Source of the DNA: DASRYH01 sp035687245
GTDB taxonomy: Bacteria; Actinomycetota; Coriobacteriia; Anaerosomatales; PHET01
DNA: 27,592 nt
Direction: 5' to 3'
Assembly: GCA_035687245.1 (NCBI GenBank)
Contig: DASRYH010000073.1
Span: forward strand, 1-27,592
Below are positions 1-7,599 of this stretch, piece by piece. The notes under the pieces were generated by a model, which searched no databases, was not told where the DNA came from, and saw only the letters and a list, made by a program, of their open reading frames with translations. The position numbers and the translations under genes were made by a program. The first letter of the stretch is position 1; each line of letters begins with the position of its first letter.

Positions 1-1141
1 CTCGGGCGGGATGCCCGACGTGAGCAAGGTGCCTTCGGCGGCTGTGGCGCAGGCAGCGCACGACGCGATGCTGCACGAAGGCGCGCAGGCGCTGCAGTAC
101 GGAAGCAGCGAGGGGCGCGTACAGATTCGCACGCTGGTGGCCGAGCTGATGGCCGAGATCGGCGTGCGGCTCTCGGCCGACGACGTCGTGATCACCGCAG
201 GCGCGCAGCAGGCGCTCGACCTGCTCGCGAAAGCCTTCCTCGATCCGGGTGACGTCATCATCACCGAGGGGCCGACCTACGTGGGCGCCCTGCAGGCGTT
301 CTCGGCCTACGAGCCCGACATCCGCTGCGTGCAGATGGACGCCGACGGCATGCGGATGGATCTGCTCGAGGCCGAACTCAAGGGAGTGGGCCCGCGCGGC
401 GCGAAGTTCATCTACACGATCCCGAACTTCCAGAACCCGGCGGGTGTAACGATGTCGCCCGACCGCCGCCGCCGACTGCTCGAGCTCGCGCGCGAGTACG
501 ACATCCCGGTCGTCGAAGACGACCCGTATGGCCGGCTGCGCTTCGACGGCGGCCACATGAAACCGCTGCGCTCGCTCGACGAAGACGTCATCTACCTGGG
601 AACCTTCAGCAAGATCTTCGCGCCCGGTCTTCGGCTGGGCTGGGTCACCGCGCCCAAGCCGATTCTGGCCAAGGTGCTGCTCGTGAAGCAGGCAGCAGAC
701 CTGTGTGGCAGCAACTTCGCCCAGGTCACCGCCGAGCGCTACTTCCTTGGCACCAAGTGGCGCAAGACGCTGCAGAACCTCACATCCACCTATGCAGAGC
801 GCCGCGACGCGATGATCGCCGCGCTCGACGAGCACTTCCCGCCCGAGGCGCGCTGGGTCAAGCCCGACGGCGGCTTCTTCGTCTGGGTGGAGCTTCCGGC
901 CTACGTGGACTGCGCGTCGATGCTCGCCGAAGCGGTCGAGCACGGTGTCACTTTCGTTCCCGGCGACGGCTGCTTCCCGGACGGCCGCGGACGCAACTGC
1001 ATGCGGCTCGCCTTCTGCTACGCCCAGCCGGAGGCGATCGAGGAGGGCATCAGGCGGCTTGCCGAAGTCATTGAGGACCGCCTCGAGCTCTACCGCGCGT
1101 TCATCGCTGCCGGTGCTATCGTCGAAGAAGGCGCCGCGTAG
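1..1141 (+). CDS. PLP-dependent aminotransferase, MocR/LysN-like fold type I (5' end outside window)
   Basis: Fold-type I PLP aminotransferase of the 2-aminoadipate/aromatic aminotransferase-like group, transferring an amino group between an amino acid and a 2-oxo acid in the cytoplasm; the substrate cannot be assigned. An ATG lies at 11, but the frame is open to the window edge and reads SGG directly before MPD. This recreates the SGGMPD motif usual near the N-terminus of the family, so the true start is upstream and the gene is cut by the window. Numbered from the ATG at 11, the Schiff-base lysine is K201 in GTFSKIFAPGLRLGW. Also visible are a TAGAQQALDL cofactor-binding turn, the IPNFQNPAG segment and the VEDDPYG motif that contacts the pyridine ring. 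The C-terminal small domain is complete. It ends 29 nt before ddl, so the two are probably co-transcribed. Confidence 0.88.
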   Translation, partial: SGGMPDVSKVPSAAVAQAAHDAMLHEGAQALQYGSSEGRVQIRTLVAELMAEIGVRLSADDVVITAGAQQALDLLAKAFLDPGDVIITEGPTYVGALQAFSAYEPDIRCVQMDADGMRMDLLEAELKGVGPRGAKFIYTIPNFQNPAGVTMSPDRRRRLLELAREYDIPVVEDDPYGRLRFDGGHMKPLRSLDEDVIYLGTFSKIFAPGLRLGWVTAPKPILAKVLLVKQAADLCGSNFAQVTAERYFLGTKWRKTLQNLTSTYAERRDAMIAALDEHFPPEARWVKPDGGFFVWVELPAYVDCASMLAEAVEHGVTFVPGDGCFPDGRGRNCMRLAFCYAQPEAIEEGIRRLAEVIEDRLELYRAFIAAGAIVEEGAA

Positions 1142-1170
1142 GCCCGCGGCGCGTATAAGAGGGGATTCGG

Positions 1171-2130
1171 ATGAAAGAGAAGATCGCGGTCCTGATGGGC
1201 GGGCGCTCGCTGGAGCGTGAGGTATCGCTCGCCAGCGGCCAGCACGTTTCCGCGGCGCTTGAGGCGCTCGGCTACTACGTGCTCGCGCTCGACGTGACGG
1301 CAGATCTCGTGCAGACGCTACGCAGCGAGCGGCCCGACGCCGCCTACATCGCGCTGCACGGCAAGTTCGGCGAGGACGGCACGATCCAGGAGCTGCTCGA
1401 GTTCCTCGGGATTGCCTACACCGGGCCGGGAGTGGTGGCGAGCGCGCTGGCGTGGGACAAGTCGGTCGCCAAGCACCTGTTCGCCGCCAACGACATACCC
1501 ACCCCGGCGTGGGTGACGCTCACGGCCGACGCCTTCAAGGAGATGGGCGCGGCAACCGCGCTCGATCTTGTGGGCGAGACAGTGGGCGGCTATCCGGTCG
1601 CGGTGAAGCCGTCACGGCAGGGCTCGGCGCTGGGTCTGCGCAAGGTCGATTCGGCCGCCGGACTCGCCGACGCGCTGCTCGACGCGCTCTCGTACGACAC
1701 GAGCGCGCTGGTGGAGCGCTGGATCGACGGCACTGAGGTCGCGATCACCGTGCTGGGCGACGGCGCCGGGCTCGAGGTGCTGCCGGCTGTGGAGATCGCG
1801 CCGCGCACGGGCGTCTACGACTTCTCGGCGCGCATGGCCACCGACGGCGTCGACTTCTTCGTGCCCGCGCGCATCGCACCTGAGGTGGCAGCTCGTGCTA
1901 CCGAAGTGGCGCGGCGCACGCACGAGCTGCTGGGCTGTCGAGATGTCAGCCGCGTGGACCTTGTTATCGCCGAAGACGGCACCCCATATGTGCTGGAGTG
2001 CAACACTTCGCCGGGCATGACAGAAACGTCCCTGCTGCCGATGGCCGCCGAAGCTGCAGACATGTCCTTCCAGGATGTGATATCAAGAGTGATACGCGCT
2101 GCGCTGGACCGAGGGGATTCGGGTACATAG
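1171..2130 (+). CDS. ddl: D-alanine--D-alanine ligase
   Basis: Cytoplasmic ATP-grasp ligase joining two D-alanines for the peptidoglycan stem peptide; 319 aa, a normal length. The start follows a GAGGGGATT-type ribosome site. The N-terminal D-Ala site has GGRSLEREVSL with E15, equivalent to the catalytic-triad Glu of E. coli DdlB. The ATP-grasp core has VAVKPSRQGSALG with S152, equivalent to DdlB Ser150. The Mg-binding C-terminal motif is ECNTSPGMTETSLLP. In the omega loop, YDFSARMATDG, the position usually occupied by the substrate-selecting Tyr (DdlB Tyr216) appears to be M222, which is unusual. Gene context gives no van-type cluster, so ordinary Ddl is the best call. A D-Ala-D-X ligase with altered second-substrate preference is possible. 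Confidence 0.93.
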   Translation: MKEKIAVLMGGRSLEREVSLASGQHVSAALEALGYYVLALDVTADLVQTLRSERPDAAYIALHGKFGEDGTIQELLEFLGIAYTGPGVVASALAWDKSVAKHLFAANDIPTPAWVTLTADAFKEMGAATALDLVGETVGGYPVAVKPSRQGSALGLRKVDSAAGLADALLDALSYDTSALVERWIDGTEVAITVLGDGAGLEVLPAVEIAPRTGVYDFSARMATDGVDFFVPARIAPEVAARATEVARRTHELLGCRDVSRVDLVIAEDGTPYVLECNTSPGMTETSLLPMAAEAADMSFQDVISRVIRAALDRGDSGT

Positions 2131-2205
2131 CGGGTGCGGGACTCTCGCGACGATCGCGGGACGACACAAGACTACCTATCAGCATCGATGACGGAGGTGC
2201 TCGTC

Positions 2206-2700
2206 ATGTACGAACGTCGTGGGGGTTCGGTATTCGGCGCGTTTCTGCTTGGTGGCCTCGTAGGCGCGGTTCTCGGCCTGCTCTTTGCGCCGCGCAGCGG
2301 CCAGGAGACGCGTGACGTGCTCGCGGCCAAGGCCGAGGAGTACTGGGGCGAGGCCGGGGAGCTCTACAGCACCGGCAAGGAGAAGGCCGGCGACATCTAC
2401 TCGCAGGGTCGCGAGAAAGTGACCGAGCAGAGCGAGCAGCTGCGCAGCAAGATCGATGAGGCCCGCGGTCGCCTGCAGGACCAGGTCGCCAAGTCCGCCG
2501 AAGGCGCGCGTGAGAAGGTCGCCGAGTACGTCCCGGCCGCCCAGGACGTCGTCGACAAGGCTGCCACCGTCACCAAGGGTGGTCTGGGCACCGCCGGCGC
2601 CAAGGCCGCCGAGACGCTCGAGTCGGTCGCCAAGGCCGCCAAGGGCGAGGGCCAGCTCGACATCGAGGGCGACGAGACCGCGGGCGTTCCCGAGGTCTAG
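2206..2700 (+). CDS. YtxH-domain membrane-anchored protein
   Basis: 164-aa protein of the YtxH type, a general-stress-associated family of unknown biochemical role. The frame extends upstream with other possible starts (2134, 2188). I chose ATG 2206 because GGAGGT at 2193-2198 is spaced 7 nt from it, and the product then begins directly with the family's N-terminal hydrophobic helix (residues about 8-28, GAFLLGGLVGAVLGLLFAP). LFAPRSGQETR is the YtxH signature at the end of that helix. The rest is a long Lys/Glu/Ala-rich amphipathic region with LEA-like or apolipoprotein-like character (residues about 30-150), and it ends in an acidic tail. The topology suggests a single N-terminal anchor with a coiled helical body. 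A strong terminator follows 26 nt later. Confidence 0.8.
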   Translation: MYERRGGSVFGAFLLGGLVGAVLGLLFAPRSGQETRDVLAAKAEEYWGEAGELYSTGKEKAGDIYSQGREKVTEQSEQLRSKIDEARGRLQDQVAKSAEGAREKVAEYVPAAQDVVDKAATVTKGGLGTAGAKAAETLESVAKAAKGEGQLDIEGDETAGVPEV

Positions 2701-2726
2701 ACTGGTCGCACTACCGCACTTACGGG

Positions 2727-2761
2727 GCCGGCTCCTGTTCGCGGGAGCCGGCTCTTGTTCT
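2727..2761 (+). terminator. Intrinsic terminator after the YtxH gene
   Basis: Perfect 9-bp GC stem: GCCGGCTCC at 2727-2735 pairs with GGAGCCGGC at 2744-2752 around an 8-nt loop. It is followed by the U-rich stretch TCTTGTTCT. It closes the ddl-YtxH transcript and makes the next gene depend on read-through or its own promoter. Confidence 0.85.
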
Positions 2762-2782
2762 AGCCCAAGGAGGGCTACCGGC

Positions 2783-3496
2783 ATGGCCCGTTCGCTCAAC
2801 AACGTCTATCGCACTGGCGTCTACGCCAATCGCTGGCGCAAGGTCCGCCGAATCGGTTTCGTGCGCGAGGTTCTCTTCCACGCGAGCGAGCCGCGTGTCG
2901 TGGGCTTCGTGGTGCAGCGCCCGCGGCTTCTGATGCTGCTCGATCGCAAGGACCTCTACCTTGCCTTCGACCGTGCGGTCTTCGGCGAGGAGCTCAGCGT
3001 CCCGAACGAGTCGGGCGCGTGGGACTCCGGCGCCGCCAAGCGCCTGAGCCTCGACTGGGACAAGACGGTCGTGTGGCAGGGCATGCCGGTGCGCGCCGAA
3101 AGTGGCGAGCCGCTTGGCACCGTGCGCGACGCCCTCTTCGGCGATGACGGGAGCCTGATCACGCTCGGGCTCTCTAGCGGCATCGCTGCCGACGCCGCGA
3201 TCGGCACTCGCGACATCCCCGTCTCCATGGTGCGCGGCTTTGTCGGTGACGCTGTGGTCGTATCCGACGAGGTGCTCCAAGTGGAGACGAGCGGTGGTGC
3301 GGCTGCCGTAGCGGGCAAGGGCTACGCCGTGGCCAAGGATCGTGCGACCAAGGTCGCCAAGACCGCGACGATCGTCGGCAAGGCCGCGAGTAAGGTCGCT
3401 GGCGAGGTTGGGGCGGATGCGGGCAAGAAGGCCGGCGGCTGGCTGCGCTCCGTGCGTGACGAGTTCGTCGGCGGTATGGATGACAGCGACAAGTAG
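2783..3496 (+). CDS. PRC-barrel domain protein with Ala/Lys-rich C-terminal tail
   Basis: 237-aa protein of no known enzymatic activity. The start is ATG 2783, preceded by AAGGAGGG at 2767-2774. The N-terminal two thirds (residues about 1-170) contain two PRC-barrel-like beta segments: YANRWRKVRRIGFVREVLF and, after a spacer, GMPVRAESGEPLGTVRDALF. The second is the typical 'X-V-x-x-x-G-x-x-L-G-x-V-x-D' PRC pattern. The C-terminal tail (about 175-237) is rich in Ala, Lys and Val and repeats short AGKG/VAK units, resembling the helical tail of the preceding YtxH protein. PRC barrels occur in RimM, photosynthetic reaction centres and many envelope-associated or regulatory proteins. The MgtE-like protein at 9446-11299 also carries PRC barrels. 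Function unknown. Confidence 0.72.
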   Translation: MARSLNNVYRTGVYANRWRKVRRIGFVREVLFHASEPRVVGFVVQRPRLLMLLDRKDLYLAFDRAVFGEELSVPNESGAWDSGAAKRLSLDWDKTVVWQGMPVRAESGEPLGTVRDALFGDDGSLITLGLSSGIAADAAIGTRDIPVSMVRGFVGDAVVVSDEVLQVETSGGAAAVAGKGYAVAKDRATKVAKTATIVGKAASKVAGEVGADAGKKAGGWLRSVRDEFVGGMDDSDK

Positions 3497-3515
3497 AGAC
3501 CGACCCACACGGCTA

Positions 3516-3521
3516 TATACT
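3516..3521 (+). promoter_or_regulatory. Candidate -10 element for the GNAT gene
   Basis: TATACT matches five of six positions of the sigma-70 -10 hexamer and lies 33 nt before the ATG at 3555, in the short gap after the PRC-barrel gene. No convincing -35 is present. A small 6-bp inverted repeat (TGAGAG/CTCTCA, 3522-3538) lies just downstream and could be an operator. Confidence 0.25.
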
Positions 3522-3554
3522 TGAGAGCACGACTCTCACGTCACCGGGCAGGCC

Positions 3555-4181
3555 ATGTCACGCAAGCTCAGACCACTCACCCACACGGACGTCCAGTCCA
3601 CCCCTACGGGGTGCGCTGCCTGCGTCTTCTGGGAAAGCGCCGGCTACGCCGATCGTAGGTGTGGCTCCGTCTGCGACGTTGAAGCCCAGGAAGCGTGGTT
3701 CCGCAAGACGATCGACGAGTGGGGCCAGTGCGGCCGGGCCGCCTACGAGGACGACCGGCTCCTTGGCTTCATCAAATACGCCCCGAGCCGCTACTTCCCG
3801 CAGGCCCAGACCTTCGCCGCGCGCCCGGCCGACGCCAATGTCCCGCTCATCACCTGCCTGCACGTGATGCCCGAGGCCCGCAATCACGGGCTCGGCAGCG
3901 TTCTGCTCCGCTCCGCGCTGAGCGACCTGAAGAAGCGCGGCGAGCGCAGGGTGGAGTCCTTCGGCATGGCGAAGCGGCCAGACGACTTTGCCGAATGGCC
4001 GATGGTGGGTGTCGGGTTTCTGGAGCGTAACGGCTTTACCGTGGTGCAGCCCGACGCGCACTTCCCGCTGATGCAGGTCGAGCTGCGTTCGCTGGTCGCG
4101 TGGAGCGACAACCTCGAAGCGGTGCTCGAGTCGCTTAAACTACCCCTACGCATTCCGGAGCGTCAGCCGACTCCGTGGTAA
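3555..4181 (+). CDS. GNAT-family N-acetyltransferase with N-terminal Cys-rich segment
   Basis: 208-aa protein of the GNAT superfamily (acetyl-CoA-dependent N-acylation), substrate unknown. The N-terminal region reads TGCAACVFWES with further Cys at RRCGSVCD and WGQCGRA, giving an unusual cluster of Cys in the first 60 residues. The GNAT core follows: beta strands with LLGFIKYAP, then CLHVMPEARNHGLGSVLLRSAL, a slightly degenerate acetyl-CoA pyrophosphate loop (R/Q-x-x-G-x-G/A equivalent at RNHGLGS). A late GFLERNGFTVV segment is typical of the C-terminal GNAT strand. The ribosome site before the ATG is weak. It ends 11 nt before the YbaK-type gene and probably forms an operon with it. Whether the cysteines bind metal is unknown. 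Confidence 0.75.
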   Translation: MSRKLRPLTHTDVQSTPTGCAACVFWESAGYADRRCGSVCDVEAQEAWFRKTIDEWGQCGRAAYEDDRLLGFIKYAPSRYFPQAQTFAARPADANVPLITCLHVMPEARNHGLGSVLLRSALSDLKKRGERRVESFGMAKRPDDFAEWPMVGVGFLERNGFTVVQPDAHFPLMQVELRSLVAWSDNLEAVLESLKLPLRIPERQPTPW

Positions 4182-4192
4182 GGGAGCAGTAG

Positions 4193-4681
4193 GTGTCGGA
4201 ACAGCCCCGCAAGCAAGGCTCTCGCGAGCGCGTGCGCTCATTTCTTGAAGCGCGCGGGCTTGCTGACGGTCTCTTCGAGTTCGAGCAGTCCACCAAGACA
4301 GCCGCGATGGCTGCCGAAGCGATGGGCTGCGAGCTCGGCCAGATCGTGAAGTCTCTGGTTGTGGTGGTGGACAAGCAGACGCCGGTGCTCGCGCTTGTGG
4401 CGGGCGATCGCCGCGGCGACCTCGAAGCCATCGCTGCCGAGGCAGGCGGTGCCAAGGCCAAGATGGCCGACGCCGACACCGTCCGCGACGTCACCGGCTA
4501 CGCGATAGGTGGCGTCTCACCCTTCGATCTGCCGCCCGCACTCGTCGTGCTTCTGGACGACTCGCTCTCGCGTTTCGAAACGGTATTCCCGGCCGCTGGG
4601 ACCCCTTCGTCGATGGTGCGCCTCACCTGGCCGTCGCTCACGGAGATCTCCGGCGGACGCGTGGCACGCATATCGCACTGA
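4193..4681 (+). CDS. YbaK/ProX-type aminoacyl-tRNA deacylase domain protein
   Basis: 162-aa stand-alone editing-domain protein of the YbaK/EbsC/ProX family. Members hydrolyse mischarged aminoacyl-tRNAs such as Cys-tRNA(Pro) or Ala-tRNA(Pro). The start is GTG 4193, with AAGGGAG at 4180-4186 overlapping the preceding gene's stop. Family features visible are FEFEQSTKTAAMAAEAMG in the first helix, the conserved lysine in GQIVKSLVVVV, and the YAIGGVSPFDLPP loop (GGVSP). SFxV-type beta strands complete the fold. Length fits the family. Which tRNA it edits cannot be read from the sequence. Confidence 0.85.
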   Translation: MSEQPRKQGSRERVRSFLEARGLADGLFEFEQSTKTAAMAAEAMGCELGQIVKSLVVVVDKQTPVLALVAGDRRGDLEAIAAEAGGAKAKMADADTVRDVTGYAIGGVSPFDLPPALVVLLDDSLSRFETVFPAAGTPSSMVRLTWPSLTEISGGRVARISH

Positions 4682-4728
4682 ACTCACACGTACGCTGACA
4701 ACTGAGCCGTCGAGGGAATCGCAGCACT

Positions 4729-5904
4729 GTGTCGTACTACGTCGTCAAACCGCCGAAGCGGACGAGCCTCGCACGCACCTTCTTCATTGGAGCTGCGCTC
4801 TGTCTTGCTGCACTCGTGCTGGCGGCCGGCTGGGTGGCGTGGCGCCCGATCTCGCTCAACGTCGATGGCGTGAGCCGGCTTGTCGGCGCAGGCACCACCG
4901 TCGCCGACCTGCGGGCACATGAGTACCTTTTGGCATCGCCGGGGCGGCTTATCGCAGTCAACGGCCATGTCGTGCGCGAGAAGGGCGGCGATCGGCCCGA
5001 GGTCACGCGCAATGGCAAGCCCGCTGGCGAGGCCACTCGCCTCTATCCCGGCGACGTCGTGCTGAGCTTCCGTGGCCGCGACGCGACGGAGTCGGTCGAA
5101 ACCACGAGTCTGCCCATTCCCTTCGGCACGAAGTACGAAGGGTCCGGCCCGCTCACCGAGATGAAGACGCTGGGAGCCCCCGGTTCGCGGCGTGTCGTGC
5201 GCGGAATGACGTCGGGCATCGAGGTCACGAGCACGGTCGTGATGACGCCGACTGACCTTGTGATTCTGCGCTTCCGGCCCAAGGGCAAGGTCGTCGCGCT
5301 CACCTTCGACGACGGTCCGTGGGCCTCATCGACCGGCAAGATCCTCGATGTGCTCGCCGAAGAGCAGGTGAAGGCGACGTTCTTCATGCTGGGCCGCCAG
5401 GCGCGCAAGTACCCGGGGATCGCGCAGCGCGTGGCGGCCGAAGGGCACGCCATCGGCACGCACACCTATGGTCACAAGGCGCTCTCCGACCTTTCGGCGA
5501 AGGCGATTCGCGCCGACGTGGAGAAGGGGAGGGAAGCGGTCGAGCGCGCGAGCGGCATCCCGGCGCCGCTCTTGAGGCCTCCCTACGGCAAGATGGACGC
5601 CGGAGCGTGGGAAGAGCTGCACAAGATGGGCGTGACTGCAGTGCTTTGGGACGTGGACAGCCGGGACTGGACGAAGCCGGGGCAGAAGCGGCTGCGGGCC
5701 AATGTGCTCAAGCATGTGAAGCCGGGCTCGGTCGTGCTCTTCCACGACGGCGGCGGAAACCGCGCCCAGACGGTTGCCGCGCTGCCCTATATCATCGAGA
5801 AGCTGCGCAAGCGTGGTTACACCTTCGTCACGGTCGAGCAGCTCCGTACTCTGAAGGCGGATGCTGCTAGACGGGCACAGGACTCGAAGTCCAAGAAGGG
5901 GTAG
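4729..5904 (+). CDS. Membrane-anchored polysaccharide deacetylase (NodB/CE4 domain)
   Basis: 391-aa extracytoplasmic CE4 esterase that removes N-acetyl groups from cell-wall glycan or exopolysaccharide. It starts at GTG 4729 behind GAGGGA at 4712-4717, an 11-nt spacing that is rather long. A signal anchor spans residues about 18-37. Residues about 42-180 form an N-terminal beta-rich module whose opening (LNVDGVSRLVGAGTTVADLR) looks like a DUF348/beta-grasp strand set, probably wall-binding. The NodB domain (about 186-375) is intact. It has TFDDGP with D194/D195, the metal histidines H245 and H249 in THTYGH, RPPYG at 283-287, WDVDSRDW at 307-314 and the catalytic LFHDGGG with H339. It lies 22 nt before the kinase gene, so coordinated wall modification and signalling is plausible. 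Confidence 0.9.
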   Translation: MSYYVVKPPKRTSLARTFFIGAALCLAALVLAAGWVAWRPISLNVDGVSRLVGAGTTVADLRAHEYLLASPGRLIAVNGHVVREKGGDRPEVTRNGKPAGEATRLYPGDVVLSFRGRDATESVETTSLPIPFGTKYEGSGPLTEMKTLGAPGSRRVVRGMTSGIEVTSTVVMTPTDLVILRFRPKGKVVALTFDDGPWASSTGKILDVLAEEQVKATFFMLGRQARKYPGIAQRVAAEGHAIGTHTYGHKALSDLSAKAIRADVEKGREAVERASGIPAPLLRPPYGKMDAGAWEELHKMGVTAVLWDVDSRDWTKPGQKRLRANVLKHVKPGSVVLFHDGGGNRAQTVAALPYIIEKLRKRGYTFVTVEQLRTLKADAARRAQDSKSKKG

Positions 5905-5926
5905 AGGCGAAGAAGACGGGGAGCGC

Positions 5927-7588
5927 GTGGGACCTGGCGTTGAGCAGATAGGCCCTTACGAGATTCGGGGGAGGCTGGGCCAGGGCGCGATGGCGCTCGT
6001 CTGGCTCGCCTACGACCCGTCGCTTGCGCGCGAGGTCGCGATCAAGGAGCCGCTGGCACCACCCTTCGGCGATGCCGAAGCGCGGGCACGCTTCGCGGAG
6101 CGTTTCGTGCGCGAGGCGCGTGCGGCCGCCAGTCTCAATCACCCCGGGATCGTCACCATCCACTCGACCGCCACCTACGACGGCCGTCCGGTCATCGTTA
6201 TGGAGCTCGTGGAGGGGCCGACGCTTCGGCAGGTGCTCGATGTCCGCCGCACCTCCACCCAAGAGGCGTACGCGGTGGTCGAAGGCCTGCTCGAGGCCGC
6301 CGCGTACGCGCACGCACGCGGCGTCGTGCACCGCGACCTGAAGCCCGACAACGTCTTCATCACGCCCGACGGCACCGTCAAGCTCGCCGACTTCGGCGTG
6401 GCGCGCATGGAAGAGGACGCCACGCTCACTCGCGACGGCGCAATCATCGGTACGCCGGCGTACATGTCGCCTGAGCAAGTGCTCGGGCGCGAGGTGGGCG
6501 CGGCTGCCGACGTCTTCGCGCTCGGCTCAATCGCGTGGGAGTTGCTGTGCGGCTCCCCGCCCTTCAGCGGTCCGGCAGGGACGCACGTCGTCACAGTACT
6601 GCACCGGATAGTGGGCGCGGAGCTGCCCGACGAGCCGGCGTGCGACACGGCTGCCGAAGGGATGCTTGAAGTCGTTCGGCACGCGCTCAAGGCCGCCGAG
6701 GGCGAGCGCTACGCGGACGCCGAGGCGATGCTTGCGGAGTGGCGTGCGGCAGCACCCGGCAAGTCCGACACTCGCGCAGCGCTCGCGGCGTTAGCGGCGC
6801 TCGTTCCCGTGAGGCAGGACGTCGCGGAGCGCGGCTTCGGCACGTGGCCGGGCGGCGGTGATTCGGCACCCACGGCACCTCTGCCCGATCGCTCGAGCGG
6901 GGCGATTCCGCCTGCGGAGACCACGCTCGTCGACATGCCCTCGCCGGTGAGACGCCGCCGGAGAGTCCCTCTTGGCGTGGCGGTTGCCGCCGTAGCGGTG
7001 GCGGTCGTCGGGGTGGCCTTTGGAGTCGCTGCGTGGGCCGGTCTCTTCGAACGCAAGACGCCGCCGGTGACGCCGGCGGTCACAGCCACGCAGACTCCGG
7101 AGCCGATGGCGGCCTCGCTCAAGGCGACCTCATCTGTAGTCAGAGCGACCAAGTCGCAGAAGTTCTACGTGAGCGTCGAGGCCTCGGGCGGGACGCTGCC
7201 CGACGGGTCGGCGGTCCTGCTTGAGCAGTCGGCAGACGGCACGAACTGGGGGGAAGCCAAGATCCTTCGGCTGGCGGGCAGCTCGGCCCGCGCACGGGTC
7301 ACCATCGGCAAGACGACCTACTTCCGCTTCTCCACGCTGGGTGACTCGCAGTCGGCGCCCATCTCTAGCGAGCCCGTGAAGGTGAAGTACGTGAAGCCGA
7401 AGGTGGTGCGGCGGCCGAGGCGCCAAACCGGCACGGGGGGTGGGTCGACGAGTGTCGATACGTCAGTGACGCCAACCGACGGCACGGGCACAGGGACCGG
7501 CACGGGCACAGGAACCGGCACCGGTACGGGGACGGGCACGGACCCAGGCGGCACCGGCGGATCCGGCTCCACGACGACGACGCCGTAG
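5927..7588 (+). CDS. Membrane serine/threonine protein kinase (PknB-like) with Gly-Thr repeat tail
   Basis: 553-aa Hanks-type kinase. An ATG at 5861 would overlap the deacetylase gene by 44 nt and add a non-conserved leader. GTG 5927, just after GGGGAG, puts the kinase fold at the N-terminus as is usual. Visible are the P-loop GRLGQGAMALVW, VAIKEP with K40, E63 of helix C, HRDLKPDN (135-142, catalytic D137), DFG (155-157), a Thr-rich activation loop and GTPAYMSPEQ. A proline-rich linker precedes the RRRRR stop-transfer segment and one transmembrane helix (about 348-372). An extracellular beta-sandwich of about 140 residues follows, with no PASTA repeats recognised. The last 37 residues are a low-complexity (Gly-Thr)n tail encoded by a tandem repeat at 7481-7543. 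Substrates unknown; the neighbouring deacetylase is a candidate partner. Confidence 0.9.
   Translation: MGPGVEQIGPYEIRGRLGQGAMALVWLAYDPSLAREVAIKEPLAPPFGDAEARARFAERFVREARAAASLNHPGIVTIHSTATYDGRPVIVMELVEGPTLRQVLDVRRTSTQEAYAVVEGLLEAAAYAHARGVVHRDLKPDNVFITPDGTVKLADFGVARMEEDATLTRDGAIIGTPAYMSPEQVLGREVGAAADVFALGSIAWELLCGSPPFSGPAGTHVVTVLHRIVGAELPDEPACDTAAEGMLEVVRHALKAAEGERYADAEAMLAEWRAAAPGKSDTRAALAALAALVPVRQDVAERGFGTWPGGGDSAPTAPLPDRSSGAIPPAETTLVDMPSPVRRRRRVPLGVAVAAVAVAVVGVAFGVAAWAGLFERKTPPVTPAVTATQTPEPMAASLKATSSVVRATKSQKFYVSVEASGGTLPDGSAVLLEQSADGTNWGEAKILRLAGSSARARVTIGKTTYFRFSTLGDSQSAPISSEPVKVKYVKPKVVRRPRRQTGTGGGSTSVDTSVTPTDGTGTGTGTGTGTGTGTGTGTDPGGTGGSGSTTTTP
7481..7543 (+). repeat. In-frame hexanucleotide-like (Gly-Thr) repeat in the kinase C-terminus
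   Basis: About ten degenerate copies of a GGCACG/GGNACN unit encode alternating Gly and Thr at the extracellular end of the kinase. Synonymous variation among units (cacggg, cacagg, accggc) shows selection for the peptide rather than a fresh slippage product. Copy number could still vary between strains. Confidence 0.85.
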
Positions 7589-7599
7589 CCCGCGAGCGC

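Noticed and set aside
7481..7543. Tandem repeat as a possible CRISPR or origin iteron.
   Set aside because: It is an in-frame Gly-Thr codon repeat with synonymous variation and no spacers.
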